Shown here piece by piece: positions 52,670-61,183 of a stretch of 64,000 bases of DNA. The stretch is taken from contig NZ_CP011319.1 in NCBI RefSeq assembly GCF_001865675.1, positions 1-64,000 on the forward strand, in the 5' to 3' direction. The stretch's first letter is position 1. The number at the start of each line of letters is the position of its first letter. The notes under the pieces are model-generated. The model did not search any database, was not told the origin of the DNA, and saw only the letters and a list, made by a program, of their open reading frames with translations. Source of the stretch: Janthinobacterium sp. 1_2014MBL_MicDiv (GTDB taxonomy: Bacteria > Pseudomonadota > Gammaproteobacteria > Burkholderiales > Burkholderiaceae_D). A program made the position numbers and the translations under genes.

Positions 52670-52816
52670 ATAACCTTAGCAGGTACAGAGGATAAGAAAG
52701 TAACGTTGTGAGTTGTTGATACCACTCATTACCCAAGTAATACCTCAATACATAATCCGCTTCTTCCAGATTCATGACGCTGCTGCCCAATCGGGAGCAA
52801 CCGTCAGTACAAGTTA

Positions 52817-52933
52817 TGCCTGATGACCATAGCAAGTTGGTCCCACCCCTTCCCATCCCGAACAGGACCGTGAAACAACTTTGCGCCGATGATAGTGCTG
52901 CAACCAGTGTGAAAGTAGGTTATCGTCAGGCTT
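52817..52933 (+). rRNA. rrf: 5S ribosomal RNA (copy 2)
   Basis: About 117 bases, identical to copy 1 over its length. The upstream 23S-5S spacer differs in a short segment at 52774-52808. Confidence 0.93.
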
Positions 52934-52948
52934 GTTATACGCAGTAGA

Positions 52949-52982
52949 GAAAAACCCCGCCAGTGATGGCGGGGTTTTTTTT
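52949..52982 (+). terminator. rRNA operon 2 terminator
   Basis: The stem ACCCCGCCA / TGGCGGGGT with a GTGA loop is followed by eight T residues. Confidence 0.94.
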
Positions 52983-53022
52983 CGTCTGGCGCTTTTGTTT
53001 GACGCCATCGAATGGCAGGCAT

Positions 53023-53051
53023 AAAAAAAGGCACCGCTACGCGGTGCCTTT
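53023..53051. terminator. Bidirectional terminator between rRNA operon 2 and PagL gene
   Basis: The stem GGCACCGC / GCGGTGCC with loop TAC has seven A residues to the left and TTT to the right. The A-run side makes it a good terminator for the minus-strand PagL-like gene. Confidence 0.85.
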
Positions 53052-53068
53052 GTCATTTATCACGCCCA

Positions 53069-53641
53069 TTAAAAATGGTAAGCGACTTTGATGTTCATGT
53101 AATTGACGCCGCTATTCGGTTTCTTGTAGCCGCCGTTCGAGAAATGCTGGATCTTTGCAGCGACTTCCCATTTGTTATTGAAGATATAGCCTACGCCGAT
53201 ATGGTCGCCGAACTGGAAGTGGGTCGACAGGCGGTTATCGTCGTTATCGTACAGCTTGGACAGCATATGCACGCCTATGCCGCCTTCGGCATAGAAGCCC
53301 AGTTTATTCGTGTTTTCAAAGCGGAACACGGGGGTAAAACCCAGATCCCACAGTTTTTGATGCTGGCCAGGGACATTGCGATAGCTCTTGCCATCCCAAC
53401 CGCCGATGCTGGCATCCCAGTAGCCGCTCAATTGCGTGCCATTCGATACGAACCAGGCCTTATCCCAGTTCGAGGTCACGCCAGCGCGCACCATTTGCAC
53501 CTTTACGCCCTTAGCGTATTCACCGTAGACGGAGTCGATCAGTTTGTCGTCGGCGGCAAAGCCGGCATTGGCCGCCATCAGCGCGGTAATGGCGGCGATG
53601 GATTTGAGGAGATTCTTCTTGAAGAACATAGAGGCTTTCAT
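53069..53641 (-). CDS. pagL: PagL-like lipid A 3-O-deacylase (acyloxyacyl hydrolase family)
   Basis: This is a 190-residue outer-membrane beta-barrel protein that would remove the 3-O acyl chain from lipid A. A signal peptide (LLKSIAAITALMAANAGFA) is followed by alternating strand-like sequence ending in the outer-membrane signature KVAYHF. The active-site segment HFSNGGYKKPNSG has His166 and Ser168, as in PagL. The position expected for the catalytic acid (14 residues after the histidine) is Asn180 with Val179, so activity is uncertain. ATG 53641 is given; ATG 53629 (MFFKKN) is possible. It is divergent from the hydroxyacid dehydrogenase gene. Confidence 0.88.
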   Translation of the reverse strand: MKASMFFKKNLLKSIAAITALMAANAGFAADDKLIDSVYGEYAKGVKVQMVRAGVTSNWDKAWFVSNGTQLSGYWDASIGGWDGKSYRNVPGQHQKLWDLGFTPVFRFENTNKLGFYAEGGIGVHMLSKLYDNDDNRLSTHFQFGDHIGVGYIFNNKWEVAAKIQHFSNGGYKKPNSGVNYMNIKVAYHF

Positions 53642-53734
53642 CGTAAAATTGGCCGATAGGCTGCTGTCTTGTTTGCGCAGGCGCAAGCTTGCTTTGCATG
53701 CCGCTTTCGCCACTTGTTGATCTCAGGGGTTCAA

Positions 53735-54637
53735 TTGACATTCTCTACAAAAATCGCGTTTCTCGGTATCGGTCTGATGGGGGATCCGATGGTCCGGCGC
53801 CTGCTGCACGCTGGATATTTTGTCACAATTTGGAATCGCACGCACAGCAAGGCCCAAGTCCTGCGTGCGGCAGGGGCGCAGCCTGTCGTTTCCATCGCCG
53901 AGGCGGTCAATGGTGCGGACGTGATCATCTCGATGCTGGAGGCGGGTCCCATCGTGGCGCAGGTGTTGCAAGATGCGTTGCCGGCCCTGCCGGCTGGCGC
54001 GATCTGGATCGATATGAGTTCCACCAAGCAAGCCGAAGCCCAGCAATTTCATGCCACCTTGCAAGCAGCTGGCCATGCCTTTGTCGATGCACCCGTTTCG
54101 GGGGGCGTCGGCGGCGCCCAGGCTGGCAGCCTGGCCATCATGGCCGGCGCCAGCGCCAGCGATTATGCGCGCGTGGAGCATATTTTGACGGCAATGGGGC
54201 GGCCGACCCTGGTGGGGCCGGCCGGCAGCGGCCAGGTGGCCAAGTTATGCAATCAGCTGATCGTCGGCGCGACCCTGAATATCGTGGCAGAAGCGTTGCT
54301 GCTGGCCCAGGCGGCCGGCGCCGATGCGAGCGCCGTACGGGCCGCGATCCGCGGCGGCTTCGCCGAAAGCAAGATTCTGGACGTGCATGGTCAACGCATG
54401 CTGGAACGTAATTTCGTTGCCGGTGGCCAGGTGAAAAGCCAGATCAAGGACATGCACAACATCCTTGCGGCGGCCGAGGCGGCCCATCTCACCTTGCCGG
54501 TGACGCAACTGGTGACGCAACGCTATGACAGCATCGCCGCCACCTATCCGACGGCGGACCATGCGGCCGCCTTGCTGGCCCTGGAAGCGCTGAATCCGGG
54601 CCAGCGCCTGGGCGGCGGTCCGGACAAGTTGAGCTAA
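53735..54637 (+). CDS. NAD(P)-dependent beta-hydroxyacid dehydrogenase (3-hydroxyisobutyrate dehydrogenase family)
   Basis: This is a 300-residue cytosolic dehydrogenase. The N-terminal Rossmann motif is IAFLGIGLMGDPMVRRLLHAG, the substrate segment is FVDAPVSGGVGGAQAGSLAIMAG, and the catalytic lysine lies in GSGQVAKLCNQLIVGATLN. Relatives act on 3-hydroxyisobutyrate, tartronate semialdehyde or succinic semialdehyde; the substrate cannot be chosen here. No ATG fits the conserved N-terminus; TTG 53735 has AGGGG upstream and is taken as the start. It converges on the M20 gene with one base between stops. Confidence 0.9.
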   Translation: MTFSTKIAFLGIGLMGDPMVRRLLHAGYFVTIWNRTHSKAQVLRAAGAQPVVSIAEAVNGADVIISMLEAGPIVAQVLQDALPALPAGAIWIDMSSTKQAEAQQFHATLQAAGHAFVDAPVSGGVGGAQAGSLAIMAGASASDYARVEHILTAMGRPTLVGPAGSGQVAKLCNQLIVGATLNIVAEALLLAQAAGADASAVRAAIRGGFAESKILDVHGQRMLERNFVAGGQVKSQIKDMHNILAAAEAAHLTLPVTQLVTQRYDSIAATYPTADHAAALLALEALNPGQRLGGGPDKLS

Positions 54638-54638
54638 T

Positions 54639-55832
54639 TCAAGTGACAGGCAGGCTCGCTTCGGCCAGCTTGACCCAGAAACTGGCGCCGATCGGCAGCA
54701 GATGGTCGTTGAAGTCGTAGCTGCCATTGTGCAGGACGCACGGTCCCAGGCCGTGGCCGCCATCGCGGTGCTCGCCATCGCCATTGCCGATGAAAATGTA
54801 GCAGCCGGCTTTTTCCTGCAGGAAAAACGCAAAGTCCTCGGCACCCATGGTGGGTTCGACATTGGCGTTGACCTTGTCCGCTCCCACCACGCTCTGCATC
54901 ACTTCGACGGCAAACGCCGTTTCTTTCGCATGGTTGACCAGCGGCGGGTAGTTGCGCTTGAAGTGGAAATCGACTTCGGCGCCAAAGGCGGCGGCCGTGT
55001 GCACGGCGATATCGCGCATGCGCTCTTCGATCAAGTCCAGCACGGGCGTGGTGAAGGTGCGTACCGTGCCGACCAGGCTGGCGTCATCGGGGATCACATT
55101 GGTGGCGCTGCCCGCATGGATTTGCGTGATCGACAGCACGGCCGTGTCGAGCGGGCTCTTGTTGCGGGTAATCACGGTTTGCCAGCTTTGCGCGATTTGC
55201 ACGGCCACCATCACGGGATCGATGCCCTTGTGCGGCTGGGCCGCATGCGCTCCCTTGCCTTTCACGGTGACGTGGAATTCATTGCTGGAAGCCATCATCG
55301 GTCCTGGCACCACGCTCAGGGTGCCCGTTTCCGCGCCCGGCCAGTTGTGCATGCCGTAGATGGCATCCATGGGAAAGCGGGTAAACAAGCCGTCTTCGAT
55401 CATTTCGCGCGCGCCGGCGCCGCCTTCTTCGGCCGGCTGGAAGACCAGGTATACGGTGCCGTCGAAATGGCGGTGCTGTGCCAGGTGATGGGCGGCGCCG
55501 AGCAGCATGGCCGTGTGGCCGTCATGGCCGCAGGCGTGCATCTTGCCCGGATGGCGCGAAGCATGCTCGAAGGTATTCATTTCCTGCATGGGAAGAGCAT
55601 CCATGTCGGCACGCAAGCCGATGGCGCGCTTGGACGTGCCATTCTGGATGATGCCGACCACGCCCGTGCGGCCCAGGCCGCGTACCACGGGAATGCCCCA
55701 TTCCGTCAGTTTGGCGGCGACGACGTCCGAGGTGCGCTGTTCTTCATAGCACAGCTCGGGATGGGCGTGCAGGTCGCGGCGGATAGCTTGCAGCTCGGAT
55801 TGAAACGCCAAGATGGGATCAACTAGTTTCAT
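54639..55832 (-). CDS. M20 family amidohydrolase (hippurate hydrolase-like)
   Basis: This is a 397-residue metal-dependent amidohydrolase of the M20/M40 family, which cleaves N-acyl amino acids such as hippurate. Metal-binding motifs are clear: HAHPELCYEE, LRADMDALPMQE, HACGHDGHTAMLLGAA, and VFQPAEEGGAGAREMIEDG. The start at 55832 (MKLVDPILAF) has a GGAGAGTCCC ribosome site and is preferred over an in-frame ATG at 55898. No signal peptide, so it is cytosolic. It stands alone on the minus strand. Confidence 0.93.
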   Translation of the reverse strand: MKLVDPILAFQSELQAIRRDLHAHPELCYEEQRTSDVVAAKLTEWGIPVVRGLGRTGVVGIIQNGTSKRAIGLRADMDALPMQEMNTFEHASRHPGKMHACGHDGHTAMLLGAAHHLAQHRHFDGTVYLVFQPAEEGGAGAREMIEDGLFTRFPMDAIYGMHNWPGAETGTLSVVPGPMMASSNEFHVTVKGKGAHAAQPHKGIDPVMVAVQIAQSWQTVITRNKSPLDTAVLSITQIHAGSATNVIPDDASLVGTVRTFTTPVLDLIEERMRDIAVHTAAAFGAEVDFHFKRNYPPLVNHAKETAFAVEVMQSVVGADKVNANVEPTMGAEDFAFFLQEKAGCYIFIGNGDGEHRDGGHGLGPCVLHNGSYDFNDHLLPIGASFWVKLAEASLPVT

Positions 55833-56038
55833 GGGACTCTCCTGTGGATGCTGGCGCGCAGCCATGTAGGGCGCGCCGGACCGCGTTTGTCTGATCAAAA
55901 ACAGGCGCGGCTAATAATGCATTGTAGCCCTTGTTTGCCGGGGAAATCCAGCGCACGGCCGAGCTTGCCATGGCGCCAACAGCAAGCGTGCGGAATGGTT
56001 TACAGTATCGCCTTCCGCCAACGTTTTTGGATTGCACC

Positions 56039-58114
56039 ATGACCACGACCCAAGTGCGCGCCGCCTGCCCGCTCGACTGCCCCGATACCTGCGCCCTCCT
56101 GGTCACGGTGACCGACGGCATCGCCACGGCCGTCAAGGGCGATCCCGACCACCCGACCACGGCTGGCGTGCTGTGCACGAAGGTGTCGCGCTTCACGGAG
56201 CGCACCTACCATGCGGACCGCCTGTTGACGCCGCTGCGCCGCGTGGGCAAGAAAGGCGAGGGCAAGTTCGAGCCCATCAGCTGGGACGAGGCATTGCAGA
56301 CCATCGCGGCCCGATTGAAACCGATCGCCGCGCGCGATCCGCAAGCGATCTTGCCGTATAGCTACTGCGGCACCATGGGCCTGGTGCAGGGCGAGTCGAT
56401 GTCGTCGCGCTTTTTCAACCAGCTGGGCGCTTCCCTGCTGGACCGCACCATCTGCGCCTCGGCCGGCGCCACCGGATACCGCTATACGGTGGGCGCCAGC
56501 ATCGGCACGGACCTGGAACAGTTTCAGAATGCCAAGCTGATCATCATCTGGGGCGGCAACCCGATCGCCTCGAACCTGCATTTCTGGATGCGCGCGCAGG
56601 AAGCCAAGCGCCATGGCGCCACTCTGATCGCCATCGACCCCTACCGTTCGCTGACGGCCGAGAAATGCCACCAGCATATCGCCTTGCTGCCCGGCACCGA
56701 CGCGGCCCTGGCGCTGGGCTTGATGCATGTCTTGATCACGGAAGACTGGCTCGATCATGACTACATCGAACGCTACACTGTCGGCTATGACGCGTTGCAA
56801 CAGCGCGCGCTGGAATGGCCGCCCGAGCGCGCGGCCGAGGTGTGCGGCATCACCGCCACGGAAGTGGTGGAACTGGCGCGACTGTACGGCCAGACTTGCC
56901 GTAACGGCGACGGTGCCGCCATCCGCGCCAACTACGGCGTGCAGCGCGTGCACGGGGGCGGCATGGCGGTGCGCAATATCGCCTGCCTGCCCGCGCTGAC
57001 GGGTGCCTGGCGCCATGCGGCCGGCGGCATGCAGCTGTCGAGTTCGGGTTCCTTCCCCGTCAATCGCAAGGCCTTGCAGCGTCCTGATTTATTGAAGGGA
57101 AGCCCGCGCACCATCAACATGAGCACCATCGGCGACGACCTGTTGAAGGAAAGCTCGCCCGAGTTCGGCCCGCAAGTCGAAGCCGTGATCGTCTACAACT
57201 CGAATCCGCTGGCGGTGGCGCCCGACTCCTCGAAAGTGGCGCAGGGTTTTGCCCGCGAAGATTTGTTTACGGTCGTGCTCGAGCACTTCCAGACCGATAC
57301 CGTCGACTACGCCGACATCGTGCTGCCCGCCACGACGCAGCTGGAACATGTCGACGCGCACGCCACGTATGGCCATTTGTACATGATGGCGAACAACGCG
57401 GCCGTGGCGCCGCTGGGCGAGGCGAAGGCGAATACGGAGATTTTCCGCCTGCTGGCGCAGCACATGGGCTTTGATGACCCGTGCTTCCAGGAAAGCGATG
57501 ATGCGCTGGCCGCGCAGGCGTTTGACGCGACCCATGCTCGGGCCGTGCATTTCGATTGGGAATCGCTGAAACGCACGGGCTGGCAAAAACTGGCCATGCC
57601 CGAGGCGCCGTTCGCCGACGGCGGCTTCCCCACGCCATCGGGCAAGTGCGAGTTCTACTCCGATGCCATGGCGCAAGCAGGACTCGATCCCTTGCCCACG
57701 TATATCGCGCCGTACGAATCGCTGGCCAGCAATCCCGCGCTGGCGGCCCGTTATCCGCTGGCGATGATTTCGCCGCCGGCCCGCAATTTTTTGAATTCCA
57801 CTTTCGTCAACGTGACCAGCCTGCGCGCGGCCGAAGGCGAGCCGCACCTCGATATCCATCCCGAGGATGGCGCCGCGCGCGGCATCGCGGCCGGCGACAT
57901 GGTGCGCATCTTCAATGACCGCGGCAGTTTTGTGGCCAAGGCCAGGGTGACGGACAAGGCAAGAAAAGGCCTGGTGGTGGGCTTGTCCGTGTGGTGGAAG
58001 AAACTGGCCAGCGATGGCAAGAACGCCAATGAAGTGACGAGCCAGCGCCTGACGGACATGGGCCGCGCTCCCACCTTCTACGACACGCTGGTCGAAGTGG
58101 AAAAGGCCGGCTGA
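56039..58114 (+). CDS. Molybdopterin-dependent oxidoreductase
   Basis: This is a 691-residue member of the DMSO reductase superfamily. The N-terminal [4Fe-4S] site is CPLDCPDTC with a fourth cysteine in AGVLCTKVSRF. The molybdopterin-binding core follows (ISWDEALQTIAARL, IIIWGGNPIASNLHFW, VYNSNPLAVAPDSSKVAQG), and the C-terminal dinucleotide-binding domain includes LDIHPEDGAARGIAAGDMVRIFNDRG. No Tat signal is seen, so it is likely cytosolic. The electron partner and substrate are unknown. The start at 56039 gives the usual opening; the next gene begins one base after its stop. Confidence 0.93.
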   Translation: MTTTQVRAACPLDCPDTCALLVTVTDGIATAVKGDPDHPTTAGVLCTKVSRFTERTYHADRLLTPLRRVGKKGEGKFEPISWDEALQTIAARLKPIAARDPQAILPYSYCGTMGLVQGESMSSRFFNQLGASLLDRTICASAGATGYRYTVGASIGTDLEQFQNAKLIIIWGGNPIASNLHFWMRAQEAKRHGATLIAIDPYRSLTAEKCHQHIALLPGTDAALALGLMHVLITEDWLDHDYIERYTVGYDALQQRALEWPPERAAEVCGITATEVVELARLYGQTCRNGDGAAIRANYGVQRVHGGGMAVRNIACLPALTGAWRHAAGGMQLSSSGSFPVNRKALQRPDLLKGSPRTINMSTIGDDLLKESSPEFGPQVEAVIVYNSNPLAVAPDSSKVAQGFAREDLFTVVLEHFQTDTVDYADIVLPATTQLEHVDAHATYGHLYMMANNAAVAPLGEAKANTEIFRLLAQHMGFDDPCFQESDDALAAQAFDATHARAVHFDWESLKRTGWQKLAMPEAPFADGGFPTPSGKCEFYSDAMAQAGLDPLPTYIAPYESLASNPALAARYPLAMISPPARNFLNSTFVNVTSLRAAEGEPHLDIHPEDGAARGIAAGDMVRIFNDRGSFVAKARVTDKARKGLVVGLSVWWKKLASDGKNANEVTSQRLTDMGRAPTFYDTLVEVEKAG

Positions 58115-58115
58115 C

Positions 58116-59165
58116 ATGGCGCGCTGGCCGGCCCGGCTGCTGGCAGGCATGCTGTGCCTGTCGCTGGGCGGCTGCACGCAGCTGCGCTATTACGCGCAGG
58201 CGGCGCAGGGACAGTATGCGTTGTGGTCCGGCGCGCGTCCCGTCGACGACTGGATGAACGACCCTGCCACCGAGCCGCGCCTGAAGGCCCGCCTGCTCAA
58301 GGCGCAGCAGATCCGCCGTTTTGCCGTCAGCGAACTGGACTTGCCGGACAATGGCAGCTACACGCAATACGCCGCCTTGTCGCGGCCGTTCGTGCTGTGG
58401 AACGTGGTGGCCACGCCGGAACTGTCGCTGCAGCCGCTGCAATGGTGTTTTCCCGTCGCCGGCTGCGTTAGCTACCGCGGCTATTACAGCAAGGACGAGG
58501 CCCTGGCCTACGCCGACGAACTGCGGGCCCAGCATTACGACGTGCAGGTGGGCGGCGTGCCCGCGTATTCCACGCTGGGCTGGTTCGACGACCCGCTGCT
58601 GTCGACCTTTATCCATTACAACGATGCGGAGCTGGCGCGCCTGGTCTTCCACGAACTGGCGCACCAGGTGGTGTACGTGCCCGGCGATTCTGCCTTCAAC
58701 GAATCGTTTGCCGGCGCCGTGGAAGAAGCGGGCGTGCAGCGCTGGCTGGCGCGCGAGGGCAATGACGCCATGCGCGACGCCTATGCCCGGTATGCGGCGC
58801 GGCGCCAGGATTTCCTCGCCCTGCTGCTGCACTACCGGGGCGAACTGGAAGCCGTGTATGCGGGCGACGCCAGCGATGCGCAGAAGCGGGCGCGCAAGGC
58901 GCAGCTATTTGCCGAGTTGAAAGAGGCGTATCAGGTGCTGCGGCAAAACTGGGGCGGTTTTGCCGGCTATGACCGCTGGTTCGAGCAGCCATTGAGCAAT
59001 GCGCACCTGGCTTCCGTGTCCACCTACAATGAATTTTTGCCTGCCTTCAAAAAATTGCTGGAAGAAAAAAAGAACTTTCGTGCTTTTTATGCTGCAGTGC
59101 ACACAATGTCTCAGATCAAGAAGCCTGAGCGCAGGCGTGCGCTGGAACAATTGTCCAGCCCCTGA
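58116..59165 (+). CDS. Predicted aminopeptidase lipoprotein (COG4324)
   Basis: This is a 349-residue envelope lipoprotein; the leader ends MLCLSLGGCTQL with the lipobox cysteine. The zinc-peptidase motif HELAHQ lies in LARLVFHELAHQVVYVPGDSAFNESFAGAVEEAG, where FNESFA supplies the likely third ligand. It matches the COG4324 predicted aminopeptidases. It starts one base after the oxidoreductase stop, so the two are probably co-transcribed although no functional link is evident. About 275 bases without a gene follow. Confidence 0.88.
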   Translation: MARWPARLLAGMLCLSLGGCTQLRYYAQAAQGQYALWSGARPVDDWMNDPATEPRLKARLLKAQQIRRFAVSELDLPDNGSYTQYAALSRPFVLWNVVATPELSLQPLQWCFPVAGCVSYRGYYSKDEALAYADELRAQHYDVQVGGVPAYSTLGWFDDPLLSTFIHYNDAELARLVFHELAHQVVYVPGDSAFNESFAGAVEEAGVQRWLAREGNDAMRDAYARYAARRQDFLALLLHYRGELEAVYAGDASDAQKRARKAQLFAELKEAYQVLRQNWGGFAGYDRWFEQPLSNAHLASVSTYNEFLPAFKKLLEEKKNFRAFYAAVHTMSQIKKPERRRALEQLSSP

Positions 59166-59440
59166 CCCGTAAAGATTGCCCCGTACGCCGAGGCGAGCGA
59201 TCCTGCAACGGCGTATTTATCATGCTGCAATGCAGCACAAAACTGCCCTAGAGTTGCTGCTCGAATACTGTTGAAAGCGCTTGCATGGAAGCGCGGCGAC
59301 CGATAGCATCGCGTTAGTAGCATAGAGCAATTGCTCGTCAGAATGCTCAAACCGACTGCAGGACGACAGAATCCGCAGCAATGATCCGCGCCGGCAAGGT
59401 GCGCCGGCTCCCCACGATTATTCGAGACAAGAGGCACAGG
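59166..59440. other. Intergenic region before acyl-CoA synthetases
   Basis: No gene is seen in these 275 bases. A perfect 12-bp palindrome GAGCAATTGCTC lies at 59325-59336, 104 bases before the synthetase start. It could be an operator, but no regulator is near. Confidence 0.4.
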
Positions 59441-61123
59441 ATGGAAAAAATTTGGCTGAAGTCGTACCCTCCCGGCGTACCTGCCGACATTAATCCTGAT
59501 CAATATCGTTCGCTGGTGCATGTGCTGGAAGAAGCGTTTCAAAAATATGCGGACCGCAATGCCTATGTCTGTATGGACAAATTTCTCACCTATGCCGAAC
59601 TCGATACCTATTCGCGCCAGCTGGGCGCCTGGCTGCAAAGCCGGGGCTTGAAAAAAGGGGCCAGAGTCGCCCTGATGATGCCGAACGTGCTCCAGTATCC
59701 GGTGGCGATTGCCGCCGTGCTGCGCGCCGGCTACACGGTGGTCAACGTCAATCCGCTGTACACGCCGCGCGAACTCGAGCACCAGCTCAACGATTCGGGC
59801 AGCGAAGCCATCATCGTGCTGGAAAACTTCGCCCATACGCTCGAACAGGTGTTGAGCAAGACAGCCGTCAAGCACATCATCGTTGCCAGCATGGGCGAGA
59901 TGCTCGGCGGCTTGAAGGGCATGATCGTCAATTTTGTCGTGCGCAACGTCAAGAAGATGGTGCCCGCGTATTCCCTGCCGAACGCCATGCGTTTCAAGCA
60001 GGCGCTGGCGCTGGGCAGCCGCATGAAACTCACGCCGGTCGAGCTGAGCATCAACGACGCCGCCTTCCTGCAATACACCGGCGGCACGACGGGCGTGTCG
60101 AAAGGCGCGACCTTGAGCCACCGCAATGTGATCGCGAATGTGCTGCAGAGCGAAGCGTGGTCGGGCGCGGCGCTCGACCAGAACAGCAAGGAGCAGCTGA
60201 TCATCGTCTGCGCCTTGCCGCTGTACCATATCTTCGCGCTGACGGCGTGCGCGATGTGGGGCACGCGCGTGGGCGCGCTGAATATCCTGATTCCGAATCC
60301 GCGCGATATCCCGGGCCTGATCAAGGAACTGGGCAAGTACAAATTCAACTTGTTGCCGGCAGTTAATACGCTGTACAACGCGCTGGTGAATCACCCCGAC
60401 TTTGCCCGGCTCGACTTCTCGGGCTTGAAGATCGCCAATGGCGGCGGCATGGCGGTGCAGCAATCCGTCAACGACAAATGGCTGCAGGCGACGGGCGTCT
60501 CCATCATCGAAGGCTATGGTTTGTCGGAAACATCACCGGTTGCTACCTGTAACCGCGCCGACACCACGGTGTTTTCCGGCACCATCGGCTTGCCCGTGCC
60601 GTCGACCGACATCGCCATCCTCGACGATGACGGCAAGGAAGTGCCGCTGGGCCAGACGGGCGAGATCGCCATCCGCGGCCCGCAAGTGATGACGGGCTAC
60701 TGGAACCGCCCCGACGAGACGGCCAAGGTGATGACACAAGACGGTTACTTCAAATCGGGCGACGTGGGCATCATGGACGAGCGCGGCTATGTGAAGATCG
60801 TGGATCGCAAGAAAGACATGATCCTCGTCTCCGGCTTCAATGTATATCCGAACGAGGTCGAAGCCGTCATCGCGGCCCATCCGGGCGTGCTCGAGTGCGC
60901 CTGCGTGGGCGTGCCGGACGAACATTCTGGCGAAGCCGTGAAAGTGTTCGTCGTGCGCAAGGACCCGAACCTGACCCAGGAAGTGCTGGCCGCATATTGC
61001 AAGGAACAGTTCACGGGCTACAAGCGGCCGAAATACATCGAATTCCGCGATGAACTGCCGAAGACCAACGTTGGCAAGATTTTGCGTCGCGCCTTGCGCG
61101 ACGAGAAGAAGATAGCAGCATAA
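59441..61123 (+). CDS. fadD: Long-chain fatty acid--CoA ligase (first of tandem pair)
   Basis: This is a 560-residue acyl-CoA synthetase of the ANL superfamily, which activates fatty acids with ATP to acyl-AMP and then acyl-CoA. The P-loop-like motif is YTGGTTGVSKGAT, the A5 motif EGYGLSETSPV, the hinge DRKKDMILVSGFNVYPNEVE, and the C-terminal catalytic lysine is in PKTNVGKILRRAL. The start at 59441 (MEKIWLKSYP) mirrors the FadD N-terminus. A second copy of identical length follows after 60 bases, so both are probably in one transcript. Confidence 0.93.
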   Translation: MEKIWLKSYPPGVPADINPDQYRSLVHVLEEAFQKYADRNAYVCMDKFLTYAELDTYSRQLGAWLQSRGLKKGARVALMMPNVLQYPVAIAAVLRAGYTVVNVNPLYTPRELEHQLNDSGSEAIIVLENFAHTLEQVLSKTAVKHIIVASMGEMLGGLKGMIVNFVVRNVKKMVPAYSLPNAMRFKQALALGSRMKLTPVELSINDAAFLQYTGGTTGVSKGATLSHRNVIANVLQSEAWSGAALDQNSKEQLIIVCALPLYHIFALTACAMWGTRVGALNILIPNPRDIPGLIKELGKYKFNLLPAVNTLYNALVNHPDFARLDFSGLKIANGGGMAVQQSVNDKWLQATGVSIIEGYGLSETSPVATCNRADTTVFSGTIGLPVPSTDIAILDDDGKEVPLGQTGEIAIRGPQVMTGYWNRPDETAKVMTQDGYFKSGDVGIMDERGYVKIVDRKKDMILVSGFNVYPNEVEAVIAAHPGVLECACVGVPDEHSGEAVKVFVVRKDPNLTQEVLAAYCKEQFTGYKRPKYIEFRDELPKTNVGKILRRALRDEKKIAA

Positions 61124-61183
61124 ACAGTGCCGGGGGCGCCCAAGGCTGCGCCCCCTTTAATACAGATAAAGATGAGGCAATTG

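Noticed and set aside
59325..59336. Palindrome GAGCAATTGCTC as a fatty-acid regulator site
   Set aside because: A 12-bp palindrome alone is weak evidence, and it does not match a FadR or PsrA site I know, so no regulator is named.
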